Below, piece by piece: positions 1 through 9,943 of a stretch of 64,000 bases of DNA (the stretch's first letter is position 1; each line of letters opens with the position of its first letter). The notes under the pieces were generated by a model that worked only from the letters and a program-made list of their open reading frames with translations, searched no databases and was not told the DNA's origin. This stretch comes from Aeoliella mucimassa. Its GTDB lineage: Bacteria; Planctomycetota; Planctomycetia; Pirellulales; Lacipirellulaceae. The translations under genes were made by a program, and so were the position numbers. The stretch spans positions 5,208,001 to 5,272,000 of the forward strand of contig NZ_CP036278.1 of the NCBI RefSeq assembly GCF_007748035.1, read 5' to 3'.

Positions 1-3000
1 AGACAGTCGAGGTAACCTTGCAGATAACGACCTTGGGAATTCGTCGAGCCGATCGGCCAGGTGAGTTGGAACTCCACCTCGTGATATACCTGCTGGGCGG
101 TCGCCAGACTGGCCGCGCGAGGGCTCTCGGCGAACCGCTCGACCAGTTCGCGAGCCAGCTCCTCCGCCCGCTCGGCGTGCAGCAGATCGTAGTGCGGAGC
201 CAACGCTCTGGCCCACGTGGCGATCGACTGTTCGTCGGCCAGGTCGGCTCGTTCCAGCACCGCATGCACCAAGGTACCAAGGCCCAGGGGATCGTAATCG
301 AGCGGCACCGCCAGACGCTCGTGATCGGGATCGTGTTGCCACCAGTCGCCACCGCTGGGGATGATCTGCCCAGACAGTCGCGTGACCGAGAAACGCTGTC
401 GCGCTCCAGCGGCCACAAGGCATGGTCGGGCCGCTTGCTCGATCTTCGCCGAACGAGCTCCTTGCTTGGCCTTCTCGATCACCTTGAGCCAGTTGGTCGA
501 TTTGCCAGTCGACTGCTTCGGCGCCGGCGGTGTCACCAACGAGGCAGCCACCTGAGGGCGCGCGCCGGACTCGACTCGCCCTGGCTGAAGCATGTCGCCG
601 GTTTTGAGATCGAACTGCTGCGAAAGCTGCTTGAGGAACGGGCCGCTCGGCTTATCGATGTCGGCAACGCTGCTCGAGAGCAGCAAGTAGTCGGCAGCCC
701 GCGTGCAGGCGACGTAGAACAACCGATCGGTCTCCGCCCGCTCGGCCTGGTTGTCGACGTAGCGAAACAGGCTCATCCCCGACGGCGGGGAGTTCTTCGA
801 ACTAGCGTCGTCGTAGTCGTTCTTCGACAGGGTTACCATCGGGCCCAACTCGGGAGTGAACGCGACCGCGCTGCGATGGAAGCTGGCCTTGTGATCGAGG
901 TCGGCGACGACCACCACCGGAAACTCGAGACCTTTCGACTTATGAATCGTCATCAGCCGGACCACGTTCGCCGTGTCGGGGCTGGTGGTCGCGAGCGACT
1001 CTTTCGGCGTGGCGGTGATAAACTCAGCCAGTTGGGTGACGAAGTCGTCGAGCGAGCCGACACCGCTGGCCACCGCCGAACGGGCCTGCTCCATCAGCTT
1101 GTAGACGTTCGCCAGTTTGCGTTGCCCCATGAAGTCGGCCAGCAACGCGGCGTCGTAGCCGGTACGCTCCATGGCCTCGGCCAAGAGCTGCGGCACCGTC
1201 CAATCGTCGCGGTGCTTGCGAAGCACCCGCAGGGTGTCGGCCGCTCGGATCACCTTGTCGCGTTCTTCCGGCATCAACTCCGGCGGGAGCGACTCGGCAA
1301 AAAGCCCACGTTCGAGACTTCGCCCGCGCACCGAAAGCCAGAAGATCGTTTCGTCGGCGAGCGAGAACAACGGGCTCCGCAGCACGCCGGCCAGGCTCAG
1401 CTCGTCGCATTCGCTTACCACGACCCGCAGCAGATGCAGCACGTCGTAGATCTCTTGCTGCGTGTAGAACGCGTGCCCACCGACTAAGTAATAGGGAATG
1501 CCTTCGGCTCGCAAGGCTTCTTCGTAAGCGGCCACGTCGCTGAGCGCACGGAACAAGATGGCGATGTCACCATACTCCACGGGCCGCGGCTCGGTTGCTC
1601 CTTTGCTGGTTGCCAGCGGCTGCTGCTTGTCGACCATCTCGCGCAAGCGGGCGGCGATGGTGCGAGCCTCCGCCCGGCGGGCCAGTGCGGTCTCGCCTGC
1701 TTGCTTGCCACCCGACTTGCTCGCCTTCGGGGTGTCGGCCCACAGGAACTCGATGGCCGGCTCGGGGGTCAATTGCGAGCGGCTCGCTTCGAGCGCCTGA
1801 TAGTTGGAGAACAACGGCTCGAACAGCGCATTCACGAAATTCAGTACCGCCGGCTGGCTGCGGAAGTTCTTCGACAGCGGCAGTCGCCAGTCTTCTTTGA
1901 CCGCCCCCTGCAACTCGCGGAACACCTGCGGCTCGGCCCCGCGGAATCGGTAGATCGACTGCTTCTCGTCGCCGACGAAGAACAGTTTGCCCGCACCAGC
2001 AATGTCCCCCACCAACGCCTGCACCATTTCGACCTGCACGCGATCGGTGTCTTGGAACTCGTCGACAAACAGCACGGCTACTTCCGAGCGGAGGTGCTCC
2101 TGAATATCGCGATGCTTGGGATCGGTGAGCAACTGGTGGGTGGCCGTGATCAGGTCTTCGAAGTCGAGCCCGCCGAGCTCTTGTTTGGCCGCCTGATATC
2201 GCTCGGCCGCCTTGCGAGAGACTCGCGCCATGGCCAGCCCGAGTTCGGCAAACTCGCGGGTGAAATCGTTGCCCAGATGGAACACCGGCAGTTCCCGCAC
2301 CGCCTCGCGGACGGTTTTCGAGAGCATGCCAAACTCGGCGTGAAGCACGTCGTCGCCCCACGCCTTTTTGAGAAAGGGGACCGGACGCTTATACTTGCGG
2401 TTGCGACACAGCTCGTCGATACTCAGGAAGTGATGTTCCTCGGCTTCGTTGTCGCGCAGCGCAACGAGGGCGTCGATCAGCTCGTGGCAATCGGCCATCG
2501 CTTCGGATTCGCTCGACGAAAACTGTCCCAGCAGGTCAATCAGATCGTTCAGCTCCGGCTGCAAGCCGGCCACGGCCGCGGGCCAGATAACTTGCTTGAA
2601 GTACTCGAGCCAGGCAGCCAGCAGGTCGTCGGGGGTCTTGTCGCACCAGTCGCGGAACGCCTGCCGACGGTGGTGCTGCATCATGCTTCGCACGTGGGTC
2701 TTCAGCTGGTCGATGTTCCAGGCTCCCCCCAACCGCATGGCGTCGGCATCTTTCGATTCGAGCAACTCGCGGAGCGTGTCCTCCACCGCCTCGGCTTCGA
2801 GCACCATCGCCGCGGGGCTGTCGAGTGTGGTGAACAGCGGGTCGAGTCGAGCGTCGAACGCGTGCGCCCGCAGAATCGTGGTGCAGAGGGAGTGAATGGT
2901 ACTGATGCGGCAACCGTCGATCGCGCGTTGCAGTTGCAGCCAGTAGTCGCGATTCTCGCCCGAGCTGGTTGCGATGCGATCGTACACCAACCTGCGAATG

Positions 3001-3221
3001 CGTGTGCGTAGCTCGCGAGCAGCAGCATCGGTAAAGGTGATGGCCACCAACTGCGTGAGCCGCTGTTGCGCCCCTGCGTCGGAGGGTTTCTCGAGTTCCT
3101 TGATGAATCGCTCGGTCAGCACGAACGTCTTGCCGCAACCGGCACCTGCGTCGAGCGCCAGCGACTCGCCAGCGGGGTGAACCGCTTTCTTTTGTTGGTC
3201 GGTATATTCAGGCGTTGCCAT
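1..3221 (-). CDS. AddA/RecB-like UvrD-family helicase-nuclease (C-terminus cut by window edge)
   Basis: Superfamily 1 DNA helicase expected to work with the AddB-like protein encoded just upstream in double-strand break resection. About 1073 codons are visible. I read a Walker A at residues 25-32 (AGAGCGKT), the Walker B DEFQDTD near 385, motif III GDEKQSIYRFRG just after it, HKSKGLEF near 760 and the motif VI region YVACTRA near 832. The C-terminal nuclease domain lies at or beyond the left edge, so its catalytic residues cannot be checked. The ATG at 3221 overlaps the last 14 bases of the AddB-like gene, which points to translational coupling. The long plus-strand open frame over the same bases is an antisense shadow. 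Confidence 0.9.
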   Translation of the reverse strand, partial: MATPEYTDQQKKAVHPAGESLALDAGAGCGKTFVLTERFIKELEKPSDAGAQQRLTQLVAITFTDAAARELRTRIRRLVYDRIATSSGENRDYWLQLQRAIDGCRISTIHSLCTTILRAHAFDARLDPLFTTLDSPAAMVLEAEAVEDTLRELLESKDADAMRLGGAWNIDQLKTHVRSMMQHHRRQAFRDWCDKTPDDLLAAWLEYFKQVIWPAAVAGLQPELNDLIDLLGQFSSSESEAMADCHELIDALVALRDNEAEEHHFLSIDELCRNRKYKRPVPFLKKAWGDDVLHAEFGMLSKTVREAVRELPVFHLGNDFTREFAELGLAMARVSRKAAERYQAAKQELGGLDFEDLITATHQLLTDPKHRDIQEHLRSEVAVLFVDEFQDTDRVQVEMVQALVGDIAGAGKLFFVGDEKQSIYRFRGAEPQVFRELQGAVKEDWRLPLSKNFRSQPAVLNFVNALFEPLFSNYQALEASRSQLTPEPAIEFLWADTPKASKSGGKQAGETALARRAEARTIAARLREMVDKQQPLATSKGATEPRPVEYGDIAILFRALSDVAAYEEALRAEGIPYYLVGGHAFYTQQEIYDVLHLLRVVVSECDELSLAGVLRSPLFSLADETIFWLSVRGRSLERGLFAESLPPELMPEERDKVIRAADTLRVLRKHRDDWTVPQLLAEAMERTGYDAALLADFMGQRKLANVYKLMEQARSAVASGVGSLDDFVTQLAEFITATPKESLATTSPDTANVVRLMTIHKSKGLEFPVVVVADLDHKASFHRSAVAFTPELGPMVTLSKNDYDDASSKNSPPSGMSLFRYVDNQAERAETDRLFYVACTRAADYLLLSSSVADIDKPSGPFLKQLSQQFDLKTGDMLQPGRVESGARPQVAASLVTPPAPKQSTGKSTNWLKVIEKAKQGARSAKIEQAARPCLVAAGARQRFSVTRLSGQIIPSGGDWWQHDPDHERLAVPLDYDPLGLGTLVHAVLERADLADEQSIATWARALAPHYDLLHAERAEELARELVERFAESPRAASLATAQQVYHEVEFQLTWPIGSTNSQGRYLQGYLDC

Positions 3222-6200
3222 CGGTTGCCTCCTGCGTGTCGTCTTGAATCGGAGGCCATGCCTTGCCCAGACTACGTGTTTGGGCCACACGACAAACGTG
3301 GCTCAAGTCACACGCGCTCGTGCATTTGTCGTCGGTGTTTACCATCGGGAACTCTGCGGCTCGCACGCCGAACACCAGTTCGCGAATCCGCTCGCGAATC
3401 GCTTCGTCGAGTCGCTGCCAGTCTTTGGTCGCCGCGACTTGCCCCGCTTGCACGACGTACAGCTCCTGCGTGTTGTGATCGGCGAACCCTTTGTCGCGGA
3501 GCACCCAGTATCCCGCCTTGAGCGGCACGATCGGTTGCTCCCGGGTGCTTAGCAGCTCGGCCGCAGCCAACGCGTAGAGTGGCGGTTGCAACTTGCGGCC
3601 GCTGGTCATTTCCTCTTCTTTCAGCGGGTGCTTGCTGGCCGACTTGTAGTCGATCACCTGCAGCACGTCGGTGCCATGCACCTTGCCGGTGTCGAGCCGA
3701 TCGATGCGACCGCCAAGCAACACTTGCATCCCGTCGCCGAGATCGAGCGTGTACGGTACGTCGGTCGAGTCTTCCGACTCTTCGTCGTCCGACTCACGGC
3801 TGGCCTTGCCAAATCGCCATTCAAACTGCGTGGGCCGCATCGGCTCGTCGAAGTCGCGACTGCGAGCATCGTACTCCACATGCTGCTCACGGTACTTCCG
3901 CGCCCACTTGGTGATTTCGCGAACCAACAGCTCGTTCAGCACCCCTTCCAACCCGAAGTTGGTAAGGTCGAGCTTGGCGAGATGAATCGCCGAGGCGAGG
4001 TGCTTTTCGTACTCGGCTTCCGGGTGCTGCGACAGCAAGAGGTCGCGGGCAATCAGATCGAGCCGCTGATGCAACTCGGAAAACACACTGTGCAGAATGC
4101 TACCTCGGCGACCGTAGTCGACCGCCAGCGTGGCTTCGCCAAGCGGCTGGATGCGAAGCACGTTTTGCATCAAGAACTTGTAAGGGCAGGTCGCGTAAGT
4201 CTCGAGCTGGCTGGTGCTCCATTGATGATCAGGCCCGTAGCGATCGGCAAACCACCGCCGCACTTTCTCGCTCGATAGCACCCCTTCCATCGGCCCAAAC
4301 GAATCGCCGCGGGCGCGGTGGTGCAGCAACTCGAGCGAATCGACCAACGAGCGGTTCATCGGCTCGGCCAGTTCGCTACCGATTAGGCTGGCGAGCAACT
4401 TGGGACTTTGCTGATCGGCTTCGTGCACCGCAGAGAGACGCCAGTCGCGAAACGAGCTTGGCATCGCGCCGTCGGGCGGAAGCGGCGAGATGCGAGGCGT
4501 TGCTTCCAGCAGTCCTAGCAGTTGATCGCCGAACGTGCGGCAAGCTTCGATCAGCATCGGACTGGCCGGCGTCGACTGTCCGCTGCCATCGAGCGCAGCG
4601 TAGCTGAACGTGAGCGACTCGCTGGCCGCGGTCACCACGCTGTGGAATGCTTGCATCGTGCGTTCATGGGCGGGCGTGGCCGACACGGCTCGTCCCGAAC
4701 TATCGGCGGCCACCATCTCGTCGTAACGCTGCTCGCTGTACAGCCCTCCGCCACCGATGGCCGAGGAGAACGCCTGCTCGTCCATGCCGACGACGAATAC
4801 ATGTCGGGCGTGGGCGAAGCGGGCGACGCTGACTGGCACCACCCGCACGCGGCCTTCTTCGTCGAGCGGTTTGGCGAGCGAAACACGTTCGGCCCAGTCG
4901 TTGAGCTGGGCGAGCCAGTCGCTGGCACTCCACCGCGGCAGCGGTACACTCGCGGCCACCGCAACTCGCTCAATCCAGGCGGCCGCTTCGCGAACCGCTT
5001 GCCAAGCGGAAGGTTGCCGAGGTTCGAGTACCAGCCCCACCGCGCGGGCGAGACGCTCGCAGGCGGCAACCCACTCTCGCGGCGATGCGGTGGAGGGGAG
5101 CGCCATACAAGCCTGGTTCAGCTTTTCAAACACCGTCAGCGTCGTCGCCGCGACCGCTTGCCGATCGCTGGGACGCTCGCCGGCCGCCTTGGCTTTGTCG
5201 GACGCCGCGGCCATTGCGCGGACCGCCCTCAGTAGCGACTCGCGGCCTGTAGCAATCTGCAAGTCGCGCACCAGCCATTCGGCCGCCCCGCGCAGGGTCC
5301 GCCAAGGTGGTTCTTCGAGTTCTCCATCGAACAGGCCGAACAAGCCGCTCGACACCAAAGCCAACACGCGTCGAAAGGGCCAGTCGTCGGCCGTGATCGA
5401 TAACAGGCTGCCGAGCGCCCGGATGGCCGGGGCCTCGCCCAACGTAGCCGGCACGGTAAACGATGCAGGCACTCCGTACACTTGCAGCACTTCGTCGAGC
5501 CGGCGCCGCTCGGCCTGTAGGTTCGGCACGACCACCAGGATCTCGCTGGCCGAGACTTTAGCGTTGAGCAGACTCTTGATGCGGCGGGCGATGGTCACCG
5601 CCTCGTCGTAGGAATCGGCCGACGAGATAACCTGTAGCTGCTCGAGCGTCGCTAACGCTTCCTGCTCCGGTGGTGCTGCTTGGTCAGGGGGAACAAACAC
5701 CTGGTCGGCCAGGTGCTCTAATGCAGTGGATGGGGATGCGTCGGGGTCACGATGCTCGGTCACTTCCAGCGAGGGCCATTCGTCGACCAGCCACTGCTTG
5801 GTTCGGCGGGCGGTGCTCACCAACTCGCGCCGCTCCGCCTGGTCGAGCGTCGGCAGGGCGATATAAGTCTCCCCTGCTCGCTGCGCCAGATGGAGCAGCA
5901 GTTGCCGCTCGTAGTAGGCAAAGCTGGCAAAGCCATCGACGACCACCAGGTCCCACCGCTGCTCGACCTTGGTGCTGGCGAGACAGTCCGCTGCCAAGCG
6001 CGTGAGGTCGAACCGGTCGGCAGCATGCGCCTCGTCGAGCCGCTGCTGGTACAAGCTGAGCACTGCGGCTAATTCGCGATCGCGATTTGAGCGTCGTTTG
6101 TGCTTGGCCCAGGTAGCGAACCGCCCGGCGGTGATGCCGCGGGTCTTGAGCTGCCCGATCATCTGCTCTACCGCGTCGGCTAGTCCCGAACGCTGGGCCA

Positions 6201-6582
6201 CTCCGGCCAGCACCCGCAGCTTCCCCGACTGATGCAACTCGGCGATCGCTTGCTCGACCAACCAGCGACTCGCGGCGTTCGGCACCACCGCAGGTGCAGT
6301 TGGATCCATCGATACAATCGACTCAGCCAGCCGACTCAAGGTTTTGATGCCGGGCTCCAGGCTGGCGTCGATATTGGACTCGACCAGCTGCCGGCGAACC
6401 GCATCTGCGGACAACCGGTGAGGGGTAATCCAAAGCAGCCGAGCGACCTGCCGAGCCCCCCGTGCGTGGGACAGCGATGCGGCATACCGCCCGACGAGCA
6501 GGCGTGTCGCTGGGACCCGACTGGGGTGCTCAATCAGGTGAAGTTGAGCCGTTGTGGCTTCGGAATGAGATAAAGCGGACAT
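3208..6582 (-). CDS. AddB-like PD-(D/E)XK nuclease / inactivated helicase subunit
   Basis: 1124 aa, partner of the AddA-like helicase downstream, probably in recombinational repair. The C-terminal third carries a RecB-type nuclease: ATCPYKF near residue 797, the catalytic strand VIDYKSASK near 976, and a terminal cysteine cluster (CTSACDLSHVC) near 1085. The first cysteine (CPYKF) plus the last three fit the iron-sulphur staple known in AddB, but the spacing is CX3CX5C rather than the usual CX2CX5C. I see no Walker A in the N-terminal region, so it is unlikely to be an active ATPase itself. The gene overlaps addA-like by 14 bases. Family membership is confident; the exact AddB versus PD-(D/E)XK-family naming is less so. 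Confidence 0.82.
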   Translation of the reverse strand: MSALSHSEATTAQLHLIEHPSRVPATRLLVGRYAASLSHARGARQVARLLWITPHRLSADAVRRQLVESNIDASLEPGIKTLSRLAESIVSMDPTAPAVVPNAASRWLVEQAIAELHQSGKLRVLAGVAQRSGLADAVEQMIGQLKTRGITAGRFATWAKHKRRSNRDRELAAVLSLYQQRLDEAHAADRFDLTRLAADCLASTKVEQRWDLVVVDGFASFAYYERQLLLHLAQRAGETYIALPTLDQAERRELVSTARRTKQWLVDEWPSLEVTEHRDPDASPSTALEHLADQVFVPPDQAAPPEQEALATLEQLQVISSADSYDEAVTIARRIKSLLNAKVSASEILVVVPNLQAERRRLDEVLQVYGVPASFTVPATLGEAPAIRALGSLLSITADDWPFRRVLALVSSGLFGLFDGELEEPPWRTLRGAAEWLVRDLQIATGRESLLRAVRAMAAASDKAKAAGERPSDRQAVAATTLTVFEKLNQACMALPSTASPREWVAACERLARAVGLVLEPRQPSAWQAVREAAAWIERVAVAASVPLPRWSASDWLAQLNDWAERVSLAKPLDEEGRVRVVPVSVARFAHARHVFVVGMDEQAFSSAIGGGGLYSEQRYDEMVAADSSGRAVSATPAHERTMQAFHSVVTAASESLTFSYAALDGSGQSTPASPMLIEACRTFGDQLLGLLEATPRISPLPPDGAMPSSFRDWRLSAVHEADQQSPKLLASLIGSELAEPMNRSLVDSLELLHHRARGDSFGPMEGVLSSEKVRRWFADRYGPDHQWSTSQLETYATCPYKFLMQNVLRIQPLGEATLAVDYGRRGSILHSVFSELHQRLDLIARDLLLSQHPEAEYEKHLASAIHLAKLDLTNFGLEGVLNELLVREITKWARKYREQHVEYDARSRDFDEPMRPTQFEWRFGKASRESDDEESEDSTDVPYTLDLGDGMQVLLGGRIDRLDTGKVHGTDVLQVIDYKSASKHPLKEEEMTSGRKLQPPLYALAAAELLSTREQPIVPLKAGYWVLRDKGFADHNTQELYVVQAGQVAATKDWQRLDEAIRERIRELVFGVRAAEFPMVNTDDKCTSACDLSHVCRVAQTRSLGKAWPPIQDDTQEATDGNA

Positions 6583-6736
6583 GTGCGTACGTTCCAGCCA
6601 TCCTTTGTCTGAAGATTTGCGCAGAGCATCATAGTACCTGGAACCGGCAGAAGGCGTTAGCTTCCCAGGGCATTTCCTGGCGATTCGGCAGTTTGCAAGA
6701 AGGCCTGGAATAATGGAAACCGACGTTGCTAACTGA

Positions 6737-6766
6737 TTGACATCTGCCTGGAAAACGACTTATAGT
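6737..6766 (+). promoter_or_regulatory. sigma-70-type promoter for the DUF1559 gene
   Basis: TTGACA at 6737-6742, an 18-bp spacer, then TATAGT at 6761-6766. This predicts transcription from about 6773 and a 5' leader of nearly 300 nt before the ATG at 7070. A 7-bp inverted repeat (ATGAAAA / TTTTCAT, 6767-6786) sits on the predicted start site. Confidence 0.55.
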
Positions 6767-6992
6767 ATGAAAAATACTGTTTTCATGCCGAAACCTGGCG
6801 TCTCTCATCACTTTACTTGCGGTCTGCCCCCGCGGGAGCGGGCGGCACTTCGGAACGAACTTGTGTTTTGGGTTGTGGATCGGAACACACAACCGTGGCT
6901 TATACTTCACGACCCCCGACCAAGCTGTTTATTCAGGACGAGAACCGTACGGGGAAGAATCGCTAGATACAGGCACGAATGGTAGGAGGGAC

Positions 6993-7013
6993 CCGGCATC
7001 GGGAAGATGCTGG
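6993..7013 (+). promoter_or_regulatory. hairpin in the leader of the DUF1559 gene
   Basis: An 8-bp stem (CCGGCATC 6993-7000 with GATGCTGG 7006-7013, one G-U pair) closes a five-base GGGAA loop. It lies 57 nt upstream of the start codon and is followed by a U-rich stretch and then the ribosome binding site GAGGAGG at 7057-7063. It could stabilise the mRNA or control its translation; no known riboswitch class was recognised. Confidence 0.4.
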
Positions 7014-7069
7014 ATCATATATCTCTCTTTATCCTTTTTTATTTGTTTTTTTGTTTGAGGAGGTTCGTT

Positions 7070-8236
7070 ATGAAGTCGCATTCAAGTGCGCAACGACGAG
7101 GCTTTACGCTCGTCGAGCTGCTGGTGGTGATTGCCATCATCGGCATCTTGGTAGCCCTGCTGCTACCCGCTGTGCAGGCCGCTCGCGAAGCTGCCCGCCG
7201 TAACTCGTGCATCAACAACAACAAGCAGTTGATGCTGTCGATTCTGAACTTCGAAAGTGGCAAGCGGGAACTTCCGCTCGCTTCGACCGCACCGATCCAC
7301 ACCCAGTCGATCACTCCTGGTATGGCCGGTACCCTTTCGCAGGGTCAGTACACCGCCGCCCAAAACGGCGATGGCTTCAGCTGGGTCGTGCAGATCATGC
7401 CTTATATCGAAGGCAACACGGTCTACGACAAACTGTCGGATGTTACGCAAAAGCTGCAATACTCGCCGTTCAATACAACAGTATTGACCGAGTTTGCCTC
7501 GACCAGCGGTCAGCGCCCCTACCAGATTCAACTGGAAGAGACCCTTTGCCCCAGCTATCCTGGTGAAGAAACCAACGAACTGCTCGGCGAAGACACCGCG
7601 ATTAACTGTTACGCTGCCATTGCTTCGACCCACTACACGGTTCATCCCCCAAGTGGTTCGACTCACTTGGCTACCAGCTCGCCTTCGGCCAGCTTGAGCG
7701 CAACCGACTGTAACAACAAGTCGTACTGCGGTAACGGTACCCTGGTATTCCCTGGTTACGTTGGCAACAAGGTGACCAAGGATGGCGTAACGCTGGCTTC
7801 GGTCCGCGATGGTACTTCGAACACGGTGGTGATTGCCGAAACCCGTGATCAGGACAAAACCTCCTGGTACAGTGGTGTTTCGTCGTACGTAGTGGCTGCC
7901 TGGCCACGCGGCACCAAGCCGACCGTATTGCCGACCAACGCTGGTGCGAACGCTGGCAAGTGGGGTTATCCCAATGCTGGTTCGGACGAAGGTTCGGTTT
8001 CCGCGTTGAACAAGGGTGACGACAAGAACACCACCCTTGCTCAGGAAGAATACTACATGACCAACTGGGTGCATGGTGGTGGTGCTCGCAAGTGGGGCCC
8101 CAGCTCGAATCACTCGGGTGTCGTGATCTGCGGTTACCTGGATGGCCATGCCGATAGCGTGGAAGAGGACATCGATCCTTCGTTGTTCCTGCACCTCGTT
8201 ACCCGTGCTGGTCGCGAAATCCAACAGCCCAACTAA
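7070..8236 (+). CDS. DUF1559 domain protein with type IV pilin-like N-terminus
   Basis: 388 aa. The N-terminus has the prepilin cleavage/methylation signature ([21 protein letters not shown]), one hydrophobic helix, and the [11 protein letters not shown] motif typical of planctomycete DUF1559 proteins. The C-terminus carries the H-X9-DG motif ([12 protein letters not shown]). Members are thought to be exported pseudopilin-like surface proteins of unknown role and occur in dozens of copies per planctomycete genome. I chose the ATG at 7070, not the earlier one at 7007, because GAGGAGG stands 6 bases before it and the prepilin leader then has normal length. The gene is monocistronic: strong promoter at 6737 and terminator at 8265. 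Confidence 0.93.
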   Translation: MKSHSSAQRRGFTLVELLVVIAIIGILVALLLPAVQAAREAARRNSCINNNKQLMLSILNFESGKRELPLASTAPIHTQSITPGMAGTLSQGQYTAAQNGDGFSWVVQIMPYIEGNTVYDKLSDVTQKLQYSPFNTTVLTEFASTSGQRPYQIQLEETLCPSYPGEETNELLGEDTAINCYAAIASTHYTVHPPSGSTHLATSSPSASLSATDCNNKSYCGNGTLVFPGYVGNKVTKDGVTLASVRDGTSNTVVIAETRDQDKTSWYSGVSSYVVAAWPRGTKPTVLPTNAGANAGKWGYPNAGSDEGSVSALNKGDDKNTTLAQEEYYMTNWVHGGGARKWGPSSNHSGVVICGYLDGHADSVEEDIDPSLFLHLVTRAGREIQQPN

Positions 8237-8264
8237 GCTCGCTGAGTCTTAGATAGCAATCCAC

Positions 8265-8302
8265 AACCGCTGCGGTGCCCAAGGGTGCCGCAGCGGTTTT
8301 TT
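8265..8302 (+). terminator. rho-independent terminator of the DUF1559 gene
   Basis: Eleven-base arms AACCGCTGCGG (8265-8275) and CCGCAGCGGTT (8288-8298) followed by a run of T to 8302. It starts 29 bases after the stop codon. Confidence 0.9.
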
Positions 8303-9079
8303 CGTGCGCGGTGGGTAGCGAGCTTTGCCCCTATTTCAACAGCAATTCGCTTCGCGGCGATCCGCCAGCTCTTCTGTCGAGCATCCCTTTCACTCTCTGT
8401 TACCGGCACTTTCGCTACGATCCGACTTGCCGGCACTCCGGTTAGCTCCCGCATTAGCGGTTCTTGTGTTGCGACTGTCCAATCTTCCTCAAGTGGCACC
8501 CCACGAATGGGCGAAATAGTATCTTGGATGGTTTGCTTCGGTGGCCGCCACCCCCGCACCGCGCGGCGAGGTTGGCCGAGTCGAAGCTCCAGCAGGGGGG
8601 GCCCTGCCTAAACAGTCGATTTGCAAAGTCGATTCCTTGGCTCACGGTGCGCCGCGCACCTCCCACCGAGCCGGTGTTACTCAGTGCCCCCATTGCGCCT
8701 GCTAAGGCCATTCCCAACGATTGCGTCGATGCTATCACATCGTCCCGGCGTTGGCAGGATAGAGAGGTTGTAACGATTCTCCGACCCCACCCGAACCGGA
8801 GAATCCGCCTGCAAGCAATTTGACCAATCTTTCCGCCATTGCTTAACCGATGCGAACATTACGCAGGAGCGGATCAGAAGGACCTGACCCAACCCAAACC
8901 ATTAATTCCCAAAGCGCAAAGGCACCGACCCAGAAGCGGCCACTCGACCCAAGCACACGAGCATCAGGGAACACATGTCCCGTGTGAGAGTAGCCGTCAG
9001 GCGCCAATGCCGCTCGCCGCTGGTAAACGCCAGCACGAGCTTCGCAGTAAAAAACAGCATGTTGAAATTGGAGAGCCCG
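8303..9079. other. 777-bp stretch without a convincing gene
   Basis: Short open frames exist on both strands but none has a ribosome binding site, recognisable motif or coding-like base use. The 108-codon minus frame 8233-8559 runs into the terminator and tail of the DUF1559 gene. A regulatory region for the gene at 9080 is expected here, but I see no clear promoter boxes. It may hold decayed sequence. Confidence 0.4.
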
Positions 9080-9652
9080 ATGAAGGTCTTTACTACTGGT
9101 CAGGTCGCAAAGATCTGTAAAGTGGCCCCGCGCACGGTCAGCAAGTGGTTCGACTCGGGACGTCTCAAGGGATACCGCATCCCCGGTTCCCAAGACCGAC
9201 GGATCCCCCGCGAGTACCTGATTAAGTTCCTCAAAGAGCATGGTATGCCTTTGGGCGACCTGGAAGACGAAGCGATGGCCAAAGTGCTAATCGTCGCCCA
9301 GGACCAGGTACTCATTGAGAACCTGAAGCGCGAACTACCACTTGAGAAGTCGTTCAAGACTTCCACTGCCGCGAGCGGCTTCGAAGCTGGAATTCAATCC
9401 GAGAGCTTCCACCCCGATTGCATTATCGTTGACTTCTCGATCGGTCAGGTCGAAGCGTTGCAGATTTGCCAAAACCTGCGTCGCAATCCCGACTTCGCCG
9501 AGACGATCCTGATTGCCTTGCTGCCGGACGATGGTTCGAGCATGAGCTTCGATCGTTCGAGCATCAACGAAACGTTCAAGAAGCCGTTCGATGCCGCTTT
9601 GTTGGCCGAACGCTTGCGGACGCTGATCGGAAGCAAGAAAGAACTCGTCTAA
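9080..9652 (+). CDS. MerR/excisionase-type HTH fused to a receiver-like domain
   Basis: 190 aa. Residues 1-55 form a helix-turn-helix of the excisionase/MerR type (FTTGQVAKICKVAPRTVSKWFDSGRL, then YRIPGSQDRRIPREYL); residues 65-185 look like a CheY-type receiver. In the receiver the presumed phospho-Asp (IIVDF) and the KP motif (FKKPFD) are present, while the N-terminal acidic pair is reduced to one Asp (VAQDQ). The order HTH-receiver is the reverse of ordinary response regulators. No histidine kinase is nearby. GGAG at 9070-9073 supports the ATG at 9080; an ATG at 9059 is in frame. Inferred DNA-binding regulator, possibly phosphorylation-independent. Confidence 0.82.
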   Translation: MKVFTTGQVAKICKVAPRTVSKWFDSGRLKGYRIPGSQDRRIPREYLIKFLKEHGMPLGDLEDEAMAKVLIVAQDQVLIENLKRELPLEKSFKTSTAASGFEAGIQSESFHPDCIIVDFSIGQVEALQICQNLRRNPDFAETILIALLPDDGSSMSFDRSSINETFKKPFDAALLAERLRTLIGSKKELV

Positions 9653-9811
9653 GAGTTCTTGAGAAACGAGAAACCAAGCGTACGATCCACCCGCGCTGCG
9701 AGACCTGTAGGGTGGCTTAACATAGAGGGCAGCAGCGTCGAATGACTCGACCTGCGGCCGAGCCAGCGGGCACTCCCGTTCTCGCTGGCCGCCAATCGCC
9801 CAACACGAAAT

Positions 9812-9846
9812 GGCCTTGCCGATCTTCTAGTCGGCAAGGCCTTTTT
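9812..9846 (+). terminator. rho-independent terminator after the HTH-receiver gene
   Basis: Eleven-base perfect arms GGCCTTGCCGA (9812-9822) and TCGGCAAGGCC (9831-9841), then TTTTT. It lies 160 nt downstream of the stop codon, so the transcript has a long 3' tail. Confidence 0.88.
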
Positions 9847-9943
9847 CGTGCATTCGCTTGAACGTCGAAGACCTCAGTGCCATATTGCCTATACCGTGTT
9901 CGAAATGGGCGGCAATCTTTGACTGTTCTTGTTGGGGGGCTCC

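Noticed and set aside
18-1487. 489-codon plus-strand open frame
   Set aside because: It lies antisense to the AddA-like gene, whose helicase motifs are all read on the minus strand; GC-rich codons keep the opposite strand open.
8233-8559. 108-codon minus frame after the DUF1559 gene
   Set aside because: It overlaps the terminator and the DUF1559 stop, has no ribosome binding site and atypical codon use; perhaps a decayed remnant but not supported.
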